NCBI RefSeq assembly: GCF_019977755.1
Contig: NZ_AP025144.1
Span: forward strand, 2,108,001-2,172,000
Direction of reading: 5' to 3'
DNA from: Vibrio penaeicida
GTDB lineage: Bacteria > Pseudomonadota > Gammaproteobacteria > Enterobacterales > Vibrionaceae
DNA length: 64,000 bases
The notes under the pieces are model-generated. The model was not told where the DNA came from and searched no databases. It saw only the letters and a program-made list of their open reading frames with translations. A program made the position numbers and the translations under genes. Positions 29,135-37,073 of the stretch are shown here, piece by piece. Numbering within the stretch: the stretch's first letter is position 1; every line of letters starts with the position of its first letter.

Positions 29135-30409
29135 CTAAAGACTAAACCGAACGTTTGCTTGTGCCACTTGGCAAATTTGTAGGTAGCCATACAAAACTCG
29201 CTCATAAAACAGCACGTCCGCCCTAGGGTTAAACGGCATTTTTTCATTGTGATGCGCCTTGTATGCGATCTCGAAACCTTGCTCCATATAATGTTCATGT
29301 TCAGCAAAATCGAACCCTTGCTCCGAGAAAATTTTAGATTTCCAGTTAACAAAATCTGGGAATAACGCATTAAACGCATCCAGTTCTGTTGGGCATGCAT
29401 GCTGAACATAAAAGTGAGCGCCAAGCGTTTTCACCATGGCGATGTCTTTATCACGGTAAGCTTTGAGTAACCGAAGAAAGTTATCCGCCACTTCCCTTTC
29501 TATTGGGTAGGTGCTGCCAAAATCGATTACGTGTACGGTGAGATCTTTCGAGATTAGGAAATTGCCAATGTTCGGATCGGCATGAAAACGTTGCCCGTTC
29601 TTTAAACTATGGATAAACAAATCCGCCAGTTTTTGGCATACAACGTCTCTATCCGCTTTAGAGGGTTCGGATTCCAACCACTTATCTAAATGAATGCCTT
29701 CAACATAATGGGTGGTAAACACTTTGGATGTACACAAATGCTCAACTGGCTTCGCGGTTTCTACACCTTCAATGCCGTCGGTTGAAAAAGCCTGTGTTCG
29801 TTCCAATTCATGTAAATAGTCCACCTCTTCAAGCAAACTCGCTTCAATGTGAGGCAAAAGCTCGCGAAAATCGTATTCCTTAGGCAGAAGTTTAATAAGG
29901 TGTTTGAGCGTAGCCATATCAGAGCGGATCGTTTCATCAATCCCAGGGTACTGTATTTTTACCGCAAGCTGATTCCCCTCTTTATCCGAGGCAAGGTGCA
30001 CTTGCCCAAGGCTAGCAGCAGCAAAAGGAACGGTCGAAAAGCTGGAGAAGATCTTTTCCGGATAGTCACCAAACTGGTCCTTAATCACCTTTCTCACCAA
30101 GGCTCTATTGATACCCGGCACTTGATAACAGGCTTTGGAAAGCTCCTTTCTTATCGATTCAGGGATATAGACCTGATTCATACAAAGCATTTGCGCCACT
30201 TTCAAGCCAGTACCGCGTAATTTCGTTAACGCACCAAACAGTATCTTCGCGACTTCTTCATCGACTATCTCTGCGTTTTCACTAGACCTAGCCGATGCCA
30301 ACCCCGCAAATTTCTTGGCTTTCTGTGTGAGCTTTTTGGCTCCTGCTTTCACAGCGGCTTCGACAACAACAGAGCTACGGCTCAATTTTCCTGTTGGAAT
30401 ATCTGTCAT
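29135..30409 (-). CDS. ABC1/UbiB/AarF-family atypical kinase
   Basis: 424 residues. ABC1-family motifs: KVAQ at 70-73 (the usual KxGQ with Ala for Gly), the alanine-rich loop AAASLGQVHLA (about 130-140), the VAIK-equivalent AVKIQYP (about 149-155), NGQRFHADPNIGNFLI with the catalytic-loop Asp, and HVIDFGSTYPI as the DFG equivalent. Family members (UbiB, ADCK) support ubiquinone or other isoprenoid-lipid metabolism through ATPase activity. It is probably not the housekeeping UbiB, because the context is a TetR-controlled redox operon and no C-terminal membrane helices are seen. Starts 4 bp after the regulator gene stop. Confidence 0.85.
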   Translation of the reverse strand: MTDIPTGKLSRSSVVVEAAVKAGAKKLTQKAKKFAGLASARSSENAEIVDEEVAKILFGALTKLRGTGLKVAQMLCMNQVYIPESIRKELSKACYQVPGINRALVRKVIKDQFGDYPEKIFSSFSTVPFAAASLGQVHLASDKEGNQLAVKIQYPGIDETIRSDMATLKHLIKLLPKEYDFRELLPHIEASLLEEVDYLHELERTQAFSTDGIEGVETAKPVEHLCTSKVFTTHYVEGIHLDKWLESEPSKADRDVVCQKLADLFIHSLKNGQRFHADPNIGNFLISKDLTVHVIDFGSTYPIEREVADNFLRLLKAYRDKDIAMVKTLGAHFYVQHACPTELDAFNALFPDFVNWKSKIFSEQGFDFAEHEHYMEQGFEIAYKAHHNEKMPFNPRADVLFYERVLYGYLQICQVAQANVRFSL

Positions 30410-30413
30410 GTGG

Positions 30414-31139
30414 TTACCTCCGCTTAATGGTGCGAACGGTATTCATCGCTTTGGTTAAATAATCAAACCCAGAGAATAAGTGATGTCGGAATAGGAACGA
30501 AACCATGTCGCTCGCTTTACTCATCACGCCACTCTCTAGAACAGACATGGCAAGCGCGAGGCTCAAATCAATCAACTGCGTAGTTTGAGTAAACTCTTCG
30601 GAGTCATCTTTAAGCCAATAGACAAGAACACCTACGTAGTAGTCCCAAAATAATGATGAAAGAAAGCTGCTGCCTGGCTGAGGAACCAACTCCTCATTTT
30701 CATAAGCAGCATGCAGATACCCTTCAAACGTTTCCGAAATTTGATTTTTAACTGGGGACATAGCGCCAAATTTGGCCAACGGAGAAAGAAACGCCAGCTC
30801 AAATGCTTCTTCCACAAACTCGCGATTAGAAAGCAGCAGGCTTAAATGGGTTTCAAGAAATAGCTGAACTTTTTCGTTTAGCTTGTACTCATGAAAATCG
30901 GGGGTTTGATTCAATTCCTCTATCGTGTCTTCCACGATGCATTCAAAGTACCCATATAGGATTTTTTCTTTATTGGGGAAGTAATTGTAAATAGTGGCAT
31001 CACCCACTTCCGCCGCCTTTGCAATTTTACGCATCGACACATTTTTAAAGCCATCGTCCGACATTAGCTCTACCGCTGCGTTGATGATCTTTCTTCTCAC
31101 CTCAGCTTTCTTTTCTTTCATTTTCATCACAATCACCAT
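30414..31139 (-). CDS. TetR-family transcriptional regulator of the cytochrome/catalase operon
   Basis: 241 residues. The N-terminal helix-turn-helix (about 12-60) is typical: RRKIINAAVELMSDDGF, VSMRKIAKAAEVGDATIYNYFPNKEKIL. The C-terminal ligand domain is not assignable to a subfamily. First gene of the leftward operon, so autoregulation is expected; repeated AAAACACT-type half-sites lie just upstream. The start could be the ATG two codons into MKMKEKK instead of the first ATG. Confidence 0.88.
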   Translation of the reverse strand: MVIVMKMKEKKAEVRRKIINAAVELMSDDGFKNVSMRKIAKAAEVGDATIYNYFPNKEKILYGYFECIVEDTIEELNQTPDFHEYKLNEKVQLFLETHLSLLLSNREFVEEAFELAFLSPLAKFGAMSPVKNQISETFEGYLHAAYENEELVPQPGSSFLSSLFWDYYVGVLVYWLKDDSEEFTQTTQLIDLSLALAMSVLESGVMSKASDMVSFLFRHHLFSGFDYLTKAMNTVRTIKRR

Positions 31140-31145
31140 AAAATC

Positions 31146-31199
31146 GAAAACACTATGGATAAAATATGATCAATAAGTGTTTTTGTCTATAGTGTTTTC
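31146..31199. promoter_or_regulatory. Candidate TetR operator and promoter region with inverted AAAACACT half-sites
   Basis: GAAAACACTAT at 31146-31156 and its exact reverse complement ATAGTGTTTTC at 31189-31199, plus a third half-site AAGTGTTTT at 31175-31183 in the same orientation as the second. All lie within 60 bp upstream of the TetR gene start (31139). Confidence 0.55.
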
Positions 31200-31393
31200 A
31201 ATTTATTATTTGTAACTTAAAAAAGAAAATGACAGCGGTTTGAATTTACAACCCATAAACATTTGATTTTAAGACCTAACATAATGATGACATTAGACAT
31301 TTATCCCTATGCAACAATTCACACCATCACCAAACAGTTTGAATTAGTCACAAACTGTATTCATCCCTAATTGAGACTCAGAGCCCTTTGCTC

Positions 31394-31620
31394 TAGCCCG
31401 CTTTATGCGGGCTTTTCTTTATCTCCCCCCATTCCGTTTCTTGTTCTTTATCGCGAATCCAAATCGAAAGCTGAAAATGCTCTAATTATTCAGCTCTGGT
31501 TTACCAGCCGCTTTACAATGGACTAAAAAAAGAAATACCACGCGTAAGTAACAGCAAACCGGAACCATTAATGCCTATAGATAACCAGCCCTCTCTGCAT
31601 TTCTTCGATAACAAACAGTA
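31394..31620 (+). repeat. Diverged duplicate of the sbcB promoter and 5' end (left copy, truncated)
   Basis: Matches 35420-35681 over most of its length, about 80 percent by eye, with a 30-odd bp gap. Shared landmarks in order: terminator hairpin AGCCCGC-TTTAT-GCGGGCT, GAATCCAAATCG, GGTTTACCAG, CCGCTTT, and GGAACCATTAATGCC. The start codon is kept and reads MPIDNQPSLHFFDNKQ followed by TAA, against [18 protein letters not shown] in the real sbcB. So 15 codons of sbcB remain and the gene is cut. The -10 region is altered and the promoter spacing is one base shorter than in the right copy. Confidence 0.85.
31395..31416 (+). terminator. Terminator-like hairpin, left copy
   Basis: AGCCCGC / GCGGGCT arms with a TTTAT loop at 31395-31413, then TTT. 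Identical in sequence to the hairpin at 35421-35439. Confidence 0.7.
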
Positions 31621-31845
31621 AAAGATAACCTATTGAATACTTTATAAATAACCAGAATGATACTTTTTACAAATATAAATTGAATGCAGTGAGCCTTGTG
31701 GCATAATCACGCACGTTTTAGAGGGTTTAAGAATTGAGTGTTATCACGTTAGGTGAATGCGAGCTGCAGAGATAGACGGAATGTATCGGTCTGATCAGTT
31801 GTTAGAGTTCTCAGTAATTCATCATTAAAATTTTGGAGTGTATAT
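31621..31845. other. Left junction of the cassette block, with an att-core-like GTTAGGT
   Basis: AT-rich, non-coding. GTTAGGT at 31748-31754 fits the integron core consensus GTTRRRY and precedes the first cassette gene by about 90 bp, as expected for the left boundary of a cassette. No full attC or attI could be folded here by eye. TTGGAGTG before the ATG at 31846 is the ribosome site of the next gene. Confidence 0.45.
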
Positions 31846-32802
31846 ATGCCCTATGAATTGGGTAAAAGGTTAGTAATTGGCGTTGCTTCAAGTGCAATGT
31901 TCGATTTAACTGAGTCTGATAGGGTTTTTCGTACTAATGGTGAAGAGGAATATCGTAAGTACCAGTCAGAGAATATCGATAATCCTTTAGATAAAGGGGT
32001 CTCATTTTCATTTGTGAAGCGCCTACTTTCTCTAAATGATTTGAGTGATAAGCCGGAATCTGACCCACTAGTAGAAGTTGTATTGTTGTCACGAAATGAC
32101 CCAGATACAGGGCTTCGTGTTATGAAATCGATTGAGCATCATAACTTACCTATTTCGCGTGCGATTTTTATGCAAGGTAAATCTCCATATGACTACATTC
32201 CAGCATTGAGTATTTCTTTGTTTCTTTCAGGCAATTCGTCTGATGTAAAAGAAGCCATAAGGTTAGGTTATCCGGCTGGTCATGTAATGAAATCGACGAT
32301 TATCGATGAAGATGATGATGACTTGCGAATTGCATTCGACTTTGACGGTGTTCTTGCTGACGATGAATCAGAATCCGTCATGCACAACACCAACGACCTA
32401 AATCAGTTTCATGAGCATGAAACCAAGAACGTATTACAACCTCATAATCCCGGTCCGCTGAAAGAGTTTTTAGTTAAAATCTCAGCAATTCAGAAAGTTG
32501 AAGAGAAGAAGAAGCAATCTGAACCTGATTATCGAAATCGACTAAGAGTTTCAATTGTTACAGCAAGGAATGCCCCTTCACATGAGAGGGCTTTAAATAC
32601 ACTGAAAGAATGGGGTGTAATGACAAATGATGCATTCTTCCTAGGTGGTGTTGATAAAGGTTTGATTTTGGGTGTTCTCAAACCTCATATTTTCTTTGAT
32701 GACCAGTCTGGTCATTTGAGCTCAACTAGCACTGTTGCTCCGTCAGTTCATATACCATTCGGTGTCAAAAACACCGAAGAAATTGCGGAGAAAGAACTTT
32801 AA
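31846..32802 (+). CDS. Cassette gene 1: cytosolic 5'-nucleotidase family protein (HAD fold)
   Basis: 318 residues. It resembles the bacterial 5'-nucleotidase family related to NT5C1. The N-terminal block has LVIGVASSAMFDLTESDRVF and a YRKYQ...NPLDKGVSF stretch; the middle has VEVVLLSRNDPDTGLRVMKSI and SRAIFMQGKSPYDYI. The HAD nucleophile motif is AFDFDGVLADDESE with Asp165 and Asp167. Later motifs are VTARNAPSHERAL (threonine/lysine region) and HIFFDDQSGHL (acidic motif). The expected reaction is dephosphorylation of nucleoside monophosphates. It has a strong GGAG ribosome site and is followed at its stop codon by an attC-like site, so it is an integron cassette gene. Nucleotide depletion as anti-phage defence is possible but unproven. 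Confidence 0.82.
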   Translation: MPYELGKRLVIGVASSAMFDLTESDRVFRTNGEEEYRKYQSENIDNPLDKGVSFSFVKRLLSLNDLSDKPESDPLVEVVLLSRNDPDTGLRVMKSIEHHNLPISRAIFMQGKSPYDYIPALSISLFLSGNSSDVKEAIRLGYPAGHVMKSTIIDEDDDDLRIAFDFDGVLADDESESVMHNTNDLNQFHEHETKNVLQPHNPGPLKEFLVKISAIQKVEEKKKQSEPDYRNRLRVSIVTARNAPSHERALNTLKEWGVMTNDAFFLGGVDKGLILGVLKPHIFFDDQSGHLSSTSTVAPSVHIPFGVKNTEEIAEKEL

Positions 32803-32923
32803 CAAACCGCTTAAGAGTGATTCGCAATGCGTGGCATCTTTACTATGCGTTGGTTTTAGTGTTTAAGGTGGTATGCGGCAACTTCGGTATTGCGTTACTC
32901 ACACCTTAATAGGGTATTAGGTG
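32797..32923 (+). repeat. attC-like site 1 (VCR type)
   Basis: Begins TTAACAAAC over the stop codon of cassette gene 1. The left arm TTAAGAGTGATTCGCAATGCG and right arm with TATTGCGTTACTCACACC are imperfect reverse complements, and it ends AATAGGGTATTAGGTG; the core reads ATTAGGT, one base from GTTRRRY. Size about 125 bp, matching Vibrio cassette recombination sites. Confidence 0.8.
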
Positions 32924-32950
32924 CCACTCGCCACACATGAAGGATGATGT

Positions 32951-33664
32951 ATGAAGCTAGACAATCAAGAATTACATGAATTATTAGTTAAAAAAGGTGT
33001 AACGCACTTCCATCATGCAAACTCACTCGCAACAGCAATTACATTTATCGAAGAAGAGGGATTGCTGTCTCGTGGTGATGTGGAGAAAGAAGATTTGATC
33101 CAAACAAATCAAAGTTCAGATGACGACGACAAAGATTTTGACGTTTGGGATGACATCTTCATTGATATTGTCGATCTCCATGGTTATTTCCCTCGTCAAA
33201 ATCTATATGGACCAGTACTTTTCAAATTTAACATAGACTTTTTGCTAGATGATGATTTGGATATTTGGGTAACAAAGAACAACCCCATCTACTGGAACCA
33301 TCAACTTAAGCACTCTGATAAATACTTTAAAAGCGTTAAAGAGTTGAGAAAGTCGTGGCAAGATTATCCGACTCAGCAAAAGATGTTCACTATCCGAAAA
33401 CCTGACCGACCTGTGTTGTTTGACAATTTGGAGAAAATAATACTGGACAACCCCAAAGTTAAAATTCATGAGGATATTTCTCTGCGAAAAGAGGCTCTGA
33501 GGGCGCTCAAAAAAGCTACTCGAAAAGACAAAAGTCTTCGGGATATTATTACGCTACGTGAATGTCGTAACTGCTTTTGTCACGACAACTATCTCAACCA
33601 GATACCAGTTGAAGATCTTGAAAGATTGTTCTTACCAGCATGGCATGAAGACTTCCGCTATTAG
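32951..33664 (+). CDS. Cassette gene 2: unknown protein with ADP-ribosyltransferase-like N-terminal pattern
   Basis: 237 residues, no firm family. The N-terminus reads THFHHANSLATAITFIEEEG then LLSRG (residues about 17-42). This resembles the opening of DarT/ART-fold proteins (aromatic-His-x-x-x-x-N-L then I-x-x-x-G-hL). Later come LYGPVLFKFNIDFLL (a beta strand pair, about 83-97), TKNNPIYW, and a Cys/His cluster CRNCFCHDNY near 203-212. A long acidic run (SSDDDDKDFD) sits at 54-63. No signal peptide or transmembrane helix. Lying between two attC-like sites, it is a cassette. Toxin or phage-defence enzyme is an inference; no partner antitoxin gene is seen. Confidence 0.6.
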   Translation: MKLDNQELHELLVKKGVTHFHHANSLATAITFIEEEGLLSRGDVEKEDLIQTNQSSDDDDKDFDVWDDIFIDIVDLHGYFPRQNLYGPVLFKFNIDFLLDDDLDIWVTKNNPIYWNHQLKHSDKYFKSVKELRKSWQDYPTQQKMFTIRKPDRPVLFDNLEKIILDNPKVKIHEDISLRKEALRALKKATRKDKSLRDIITLRECRNCFCHDNYLNQIPVEDLERLFLPAWHEDFRY

Positions 33665-33667
33665 CCA

Positions 33668-33792
33668 CCATACAAACAATTTAAGAGTAATTCAGCACGC
33701 TTGGTATTTTGAGTTTAGGTCTAGTTTGATGATTATGGCATTCAAATTAAGAGCGGTGGTAGCGTGCTTCACACCTTAATTTGGTGTTAAAT
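33668..33792 (+). repeat. attC-like site 2 (VCR type)
   Basis: Starts CATACAAACAATTTAAGAGT just after the stop of cassette gene 2 and ends CACACCTTAATTTGGTGTTAAAT. The core GTTAAAT at 33786-33792 fits GTTRRRY. The arms AATTCAGCACGC and GCGTGCTTCAC are imperfectly complementary. It differs from site 1 in the central part, as expected for independent cassettes. Confidence 0.8.
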
Positions 33793-33805
33793 TTATTAGG
33801 ACATT

Positions 33806-35080
33806 ATGGAATACGAAAATAATATAAGAATTAGTAACCTCCCTCGAGGTGATTTAGCTGAGCTTTGGCGCTTGTTACCTCCTCATGAGTTGAACGAATT
33901 AATTACGAAAAGTAACGACAAAGAACTATCTCTTCTTATTGGGCACCTTCCTGAGAAAGGTATACAGACTCTTATTTCAAATCTAAACGAAGATTCTGCG
34001 AATAGGTTGTTCTCTTCAATTTCTAATCGAACAATTAATAAGGTTTTATTGCTATGTTCTGCGAATGCTCTTTCTAAGCTACCTAGAGTGCTCAGTCGTG
34101 AAAATCTCATTCGTGTGATTCGAAGCACAAGCTCAGATGTACGGGATAGGTTGCTTAAAATGTTGCCGATCGAAGATCGACACATGATTATGGAAATAAC
34201 TGAAGAACAGACTGAACTTGAAGGTAACTATAAACATTATCTGACTCAAAAATTTGAAAACTCCATTGAAAAAGATGCTTTTGAGCGGATAAAAGAGCTT
34301 GAAGATAAAGAGAGATACCTAGAACGTCGTCAACGAGCACGTGAAGAACAGCTGGCTGAACAACTGGAACACCTTCGTAATCAGATATCTGTCGCCGAAA
34401 AGGATTTCCATCAACGTCAAAACAAACTTAAAAGTATTGAAAGTAATTATGCTAAACGTGAGTTAGAACTTAAGGACAACATAAAGCAGTTACAAGAAGA
34501 GCATCAAAGACAAGTGCAAGAAAAAATCGAAATCAAAGTACCTGAGTTCGTTAAATCAGCGGTTGAAGTTTTGGAGAAGAAAGAAAAAGAGTTTTCTGAT
34601 AAATCGAAAAACTGGAACTTACAAGGCTCTTGCGCTTTAGGTCTTGCAATAGCGTCTGCTGTTGGTGCTCTAATCTATGGTGGTTTTGCATTCCATACAG
34701 CATCTAAGGAAAATATTGATTGGTTCTTTTTCTCCTTTTTATTACTAAAAGGGCTAGTTGTTGTTACGTTGTTCGGGGCTTGGGCAAAGCATGCATATAA
34801 CCTAGGTAATGCTTGTATGCACGAGTCATTAAAGCGCAGCGACCGTATGCATGCCATTAACTTTGGAAAGCTCTATTTAGAAGTATACGGCAATGATGTT
34901 AGCCAATCTGATATGAAAGCAATATTTGAGAATTGGAACTTGGACAGCGATAGCGCTTTTACTAAAGTTCAGCCTACAAACTTTGAACCAAAGGTCGTGG
35001 AACAAGTTACTCAAATGATTGCGGCTGTTTCTAATGCAACGAATAAGCAAAACTCAGCAAGTAAGCCACAGCAAACATAA
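33806..35080 (+). CDS. Cassette gene 3: helical-repeat, coiled-coil, two-transmembrane protein of unknown function
   Basis: 424 residues. Residues 8-132 contain about five repeats of roughly 25 residues with an L-P-x-x-x-h-x-x-L-h pattern (LPRGDLAELWRLLP, LPPHELNELI, LPEKGIQTLI, LPRVLSRENLIRVI, LPIEDRHMI). This resembles the MgtE cytosolic N-domain/HEAT-like superhelix. Residues 150-265 are a charged coiled coil. Two transmembrane helices follow at about 272-295 and 305-327, then a C-terminal cytoplasmic tail of about 95 residues. No enzymatic motif seen. ATTAGGACATT precedes the start. No attC follows the gene, so the array is cut on this side. Sensor plus membrane effector is a possible reading. 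Confidence 0.7.
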   Translation: MEYENNIRISNLPRGDLAELWRLLPPHELNELITKSNDKELSLLIGHLPEKGIQTLISNLNEDSANRLFSSISNRTINKVLLLCSANALSKLPRVLSRENLIRVIRSTSSDVRDRLLKMLPIEDRHMIMEITEEQTELEGNYKHYLTQKFENSIEKDAFERIKELEDKERYLERRQRAREEQLAEQLEHLRNQISVAEKDFHQRQNKLKSIESNYAKRELELKDNIKQLQEEHQRQVQEKIEIKVPEFVKSAVEVLEKKEKEFSDKSKNWNLQGSCALGLAIASAVGALIYGGFAFHTASKENIDWFFFSFLLLKGLVVVTLFGAWAKHAYNLGNACMHESLKRSDRMHAINFGKLYLEVYGNDVSQSDMKAIFENWNLDSDSAFTKVQPTNFEPKVVEQVTQMIAAVSNATNKQNSASKPQQT

Positions 35081-35419
35081 AGTTAACACATATGAGCCTT
35101 CCGCCTATAAAGAAGCAATTGCACCGTATTGGCTGCTTTATTAGCAGTCAATCCATTCGAACAACAATTTCATCTACTTCATTCGGTCATTTCGGTCATT
35201 TCGGTCATTTCGGTCATTTCGGTCATTAAGTATGCCTTGCGACGAACACATATAGAGGTTCTATTCAAAATGAAAGTCAAATCGTGATTTTCAAAACCAT
35301 GACTTCCCAGCTATCTTCAGGCTCTGTTGGGGTATAAACCACTTTGTTGTTCGTTTTTCACTTATGGGGACGCAGCAATGAAGTTGTCACCAATTAATTC
35401 ATTTGAATGACATTCACCC
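35081..35419. other. Right junction region of the cassette block
   Basis: Non-coding stretch of about 340 bp that holds the 9 bp tandem repeat. No attC-like arms were found although one would be expected after cassette gene 3; a GTTAACA soon after that stop does not fit GTTRRRY. Confidence 0.5.
35184..35228 (+). repeat. Five-copy 9 bp tandem repeat
   Basis: CGGTCATTT repeated four times exactly (35184-35219), then CGGTCATTA. It lies in non-coding DNA between cassette gene 3 and the right sbcB copy, near the right edge of the inserted block. Confidence 0.95.
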
Positions 35420-35681
35420 TAGCCCGCTTTATGCGGGCTTTTCTTTGTCTTTCCATTTCATTTTGTTTCTTCTTTAACCGGATATGGGATTGAAATCCCT
35501 TTTCCTCTTAACCGTGAATCCAAATCGCAGGGTGAAAATGCGCTAATTATGCGGTTCTGGTTTACCAGTCCGCTTTGCAATGGTCTAATACAGAAAGAAA
35601 TACAATGCGTAAGCAACAACAAATCGGAACCATTAATGCCTCAAGATAATCAGCCCTCTCTGTTTTTCTTCGATTACGAAA
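35420..35681 (+). repeat. sbcB promoter and 5' end (right, functional copy of the duplicated segment)
   Basis: Partner of 31394-31620. Relative to the left copy it has an extra segment of about 34 bp containing a GGGATT-GAA-AATCCC-type hairpin near 35483-35500. It runs without interruption into the full sbcB reading frame. The terminator hairpin AGCCCGC / GCGGGCT is at 35421-35439. Confidence 0.85.
35561..35589 (+). promoter_or_regulatory. Candidate sigma-70 promoter of sbcB
   Basis: TTTACC (35561-35566), 17 bp spacer, TCTAAT (35584-35589), about 46 bp before the ATG at 35636. In the left copy the spacer is 16 bp and the -10 reads ACTAAA, so it is probably weaker. Confidence 0.5.
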
Positions 35682-37060
35682 CCTGGGGAACCAGTCCAGC
35701 CAAAGATCGACCAAGTCAATTTGCAGGCGTAAGAACGGATATGGATCTCAATATCATTGGCGAGCCTTTGGTTATTTACTGCCAACCGCCCTCTGATTAC
35801 CTCCCCTCTCCAGAAGCGGCGCTTATTACCGGCATCACTCCACAAACAGCAGTGTCTAAAGGGCTTCCTGAACCTGAATTTATACGAAAAATTCATGATG
35901 AGCTCTCTACTCCAAACACAACGAGCCTTGGCTACAACAGCATTCGATTTGATGATGAAGTTTCTAGGTACACTCTTTACCGGAATTTCTTCGACCCTTA
36001 CGCATGGAGTTGGCAAAATGGTAACTCTCGTTGGGATTTGCTCGATGTGATGCGTGCTTGCCATGCCCTTAGACCGGAAGGCGTCAATTGGCCAAAGCGT
36101 GAAGATGGGCACACCAGCTTTAAACTGGAGCATTTGTCTGTCGAAAATGGGATAGAACACGAAAATGCCCACGATGCGATGGCAGATGTTATCGCAACCA
36201 TTGAAATGGCGAGAAAAGTTAAGGAAGCGCAACCTAAGCTGTTTGATTACCTCTTTAGCATGCGCCACAAACGCAAACTCAATGAGTTGGTCGACATCGT
36301 CAACATGACACCGCTAATGCATGTTTCTGGCATGTTTGGGGCAGAATGCGCTTATACCTCTTGGGTTGTTCCTTTGGCTTGGCACCCAACCAACCAAAAC
36401 GCCGTGGCAATGGTTAACCTTGCCATGGACCCTACCCCACTTATTGAACTCAGTTCCGATGAATTAAGAACAAGGCTATACACACGCCGAGATCAACTGG
36501 AAGAAGGGCAATTGCCAGTTCCCGTTAAGCTTGTTCACCTAAATAAATGCCCTGTTCTCGCACCAGCGAAAACGTTAACGGCAGAAAATGCCCAATTTAT
36601 CGGAATCGACAGAGAACAGTGCTTGAAAAATCTGGCACTCATTAAACAACACCCAGAAATTAGAGAAAAGCTTATCGAGCTATACCAGAACAAAGATGAG
36701 TACGATGTCGATCCAAACGTGGATACTCAGCTTTATAATGGGTTCTTTTCTCCGGTAGACAAAGCCACCATGGACATCATTCGAGAAAAAGCCCCAGAGC
36801 AATTAGCGGGGATGGAAATCAATGTTAAAGATGAACGCATTGCCCCACTTCTGTTCCGTTATCGTGCTAGGCACTACCCATGGACGCTCGATGAATCAGA
36901 GCAAGCTAAATGGGCTGCGCATTGTCGAGATTATTTCGAAAGTAATTTGCCCGACTACATGCAGAACCTTGAAAACTTAGTTCACGAACATGATGGTGAT
37001 GAAAGAAAGGTATCGCTGTTAAAATCCGTATATCAATACGTAGAAAAATTGGTCTCATAA
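35636..37060 (+). CDS. sbcB: Exodeoxyribonuclease I (3'-5' single-strand DNA exonuclease)
   Basis: Degrades single-stranded DNA from the 3' end; roles in mismatch repair and recombination. The ATG at 35636 gives 474 residues, matching E. coli ExoI (475); an open frame runs 29 codons further upstream but has no homologous residues. DEDDh exonuclease motifs: FFDYETWG (Exo I; Asp and Glu), [11 protein letters not shown] and WDLLDVMRA (Exo II region), [13 protein letters not shown] (Exo III, His and Asp). The SH3-like and C-terminal helical domains are also complete ([23 protein letters not shown]). Its 5' end is duplicated upstream of the cassette block. Confidence 0.96.
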   Translation: MPQDNQPSLFFFDYETWGTSPAKDRPSQFAGVRTDMDLNIIGEPLVIYCQPPSDYLPSPEAALITGITPQTAVSKGLPEPEFIRKIHDELSTPNTTSLGYNSIRFDDEVSRYTLYRNFFDPYAWSWQNGNSRWDLLDVMRACHALRPEGVNWPKREDGHTSFKLEHLSVENGIEHENAHDAMADVIATIEMARKVKEAQPKLFDYLFSMRHKRKLNELVDIVNMTPLMHVSGMFGAECAYTSWVVPLAWHPTNQNAVAMVNLAMDPTPLIELSSDELRTRLYTRRDQLEEGQLPVPVKLVHLNKCPVLAPAKTLTAENAQFIGIDREQCLKNLALIKQHPEIREKLIELYQNKDEYDVDPNVDTQLYNGFFSPVDKATMDIIREKAPEQLAGMEINVKDERIAPLLFRYRARHYPWTLDESEQAKWAAHCRDYFESNLPDYMQNLENLVHEHDGDERKVSLLKSVYQYVEKLVS

Positions 37061-37073
37061 GGTTCGTTTGTTG

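Noticed and set aside
35184..35228. Possible CRISPR repeat
   Set aside because: The units abut without spacers and are only 9 bp; it is a simple tandem repeat.
35549..35635. Longer N-terminus for sbcB
   Set aside because: The extra 29 codons overlap the promoter, are not homologous to ExoI, and the duplicated copy shares the ATG at the equivalent of 35636.
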